The notes under the pieces are model-generated. The model did not search any database. It had not been told where the DNA came from and saw only the letters and a list, made by a program, of their open reading frames with translations. Position numbers and translations under genes: made by a program. A DNA stretch of 5,607 nt from Natronohydrobacter sp. (GTDB lineage: Bacteria > Pseudomonadota > Alphaproteobacteria > Rhodobacterales > Rhodobacteraceae), in contig SKIM01000098.1 in the NCBI GenBank assembly GCA_007116445.1, positions 1-5,607 on the forward strand, written 5' to 3'. Shown here in pieces: positions 5,052 to 5,607 of the stretch (positions within the stretch are counted from its first letter, which is position 1; the number at the start of each line of letters is the position of its first letter).

Positions 5052-5607
5052 TAGCTGCGCCTCCAGCAACTCAAAAGGCACAGGTGTGTGCAGCGGCACA
5101 ACCCGCCGCCAGATCATGCGCGGGGCGGCACTTGGGTCGGGAAATTCAGCCAGATGCACCATTTCCTGCCCAATGTCATATGGAGGCTGCACATGCGGCT
5201 TCCCCGCCAGATCAAGTTGCAACCCCATCAAGGCGCGCCAGACCTGCAACCTCCCGACATCGCCGCGAAAGATGAACGCGGCGTGTTCGGGGCGATGTGT
5301 GGCGCTGTGCCAGGCGCGCGCGGCGTCATAATCCAGCGCGTTGATCTGGGCAGGCGTACCGATGATCGAAGGGGCCAAGAGCGTGCCCTCATGCAGCACG
5401 GCCGAGAGCGCCTCATCCGCGCGCCGCGTCGTATTCCGGGCAAACATGGCCTGATATTCGCGCTGGATGATCGCGCGCTCTTCAATGGCAAAGCGCGCAT
5501 CGAGCGTGATCGGGTCGAACACCCGCGCCAGCGTCGCGGTCAGCGCGGCCAAGTCTTCGGGCTTGCCCGACAGGCTGTAGGAGACCGCGCGGTGGCTGGT
5601 CCATGCG
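5052..5607 (-). pseudogene. M16-family zinc peptidase fragment (insulinase-like), cut by IS
   Basis: The frame is open from the right edge (5607) to the IS junction, about 185 codons, and belongs to the middle of an M16 protein. It begins within the stretch that follows the zinc site: AWTSHRAVSYSLSG resembles the N-A-x-T...Y segment of the N-terminal peptidase domain. IEERAIIQREYQ matches the helix that supplies the third zinc-ligand Glu. IIGTPAQINALDYDAARAWH and HRPEHAAFIFRGDV match the family pattern around 'G...i..l....a..fh....RPenA.....Gdv'. The HxxEH motif must lie beyond the right edge. No initiation codon is needed in the window; an apparent TTG at 5550-5552 is internal. After LLEAQL the frame runs into the IS end, adds 11 IS-encoded residues and stops at 5016-5018. 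The C-terminal part of the domain and protein is missing, so function is probably lost. Confidence 0.75.

Noticed and set aside
1..5607. CRISPR array, tRNA, rRNA or riboswitch
   Set aside because: I saw no regularly spaced repeats, cloverleaf-like sequence or conserved riboswitch core. I could not run a covariance search.

Overview
The window looks like a chromosomal accessory segment from an alphaproteobacterium, probably of the Rhodobacteraceae/Roseobacter type. The grounds are high GC with Rhodobacterales-like codon use, the style of the transporter, and the decayed IS5 (IS427-like) and IS110 elements. The genus cannot be fixed from sequence reading alone.

Region 1 (2-2394, minus strand) is a compact three-gene operon for a NitT/TauT-type ABC importer. 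It reads, in transcription order, inner-membrane permease A, inner-membrane permease B, and ATP-binding protein, with gaps of only 4 and 22 bases. No periplasmic substrate-binding protein is present in the window. Because the operon is transcribed leftward, it may lie beyond the left edge. The substrate cannot be named.

Region 2 (2395-2529) is an AT-rich divergent control region. It carries an 18-bp imperfect palindrome with a central CG, typical of LacI-family operators, as well as promoter-like elements and a second, perfect 12-bp palindrome in the leader of the regulator gene. Region 3 (2530-3549, plus strand) is a full-length LacI-family repressor. The simplest model is that the repressor binds the palindrome and controls both the divergent importer operon and possibly itself.

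Region 4 (3550-5051) is a graveyard of mobile DNA. After 279 bases without a recognisable gene comes the C-terminal half of an IS110-family transposase (3829-4290, minus), broken by at least two frameshifts. It abuts a complete-ended but dead IS5/IS427-like element (4291-5051) with 17-bp terminal inverted repeats and flanking TA dinucleotides. The IS5 transposase can be reconstructed from N- to C-terminus, but it has an internal deletion, a nonsense codon and two inserted palindromic blocks of about 45 bp. The two blocks resemble each other and look like copies of one small palindromic repeat that invades coding sequence.

Region 5 (5052-5607, minus strand) is part of an M16 (insulinase/pitrilysin-like) zinc peptidase gene. 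It runs off the right edge at its 5' side and is cut at its 3' side by the IS5 end. No M16 continuation is seen on the other side of the IS, so the IS marks a rearrangement breakpoint rather than a simple recent insertion.
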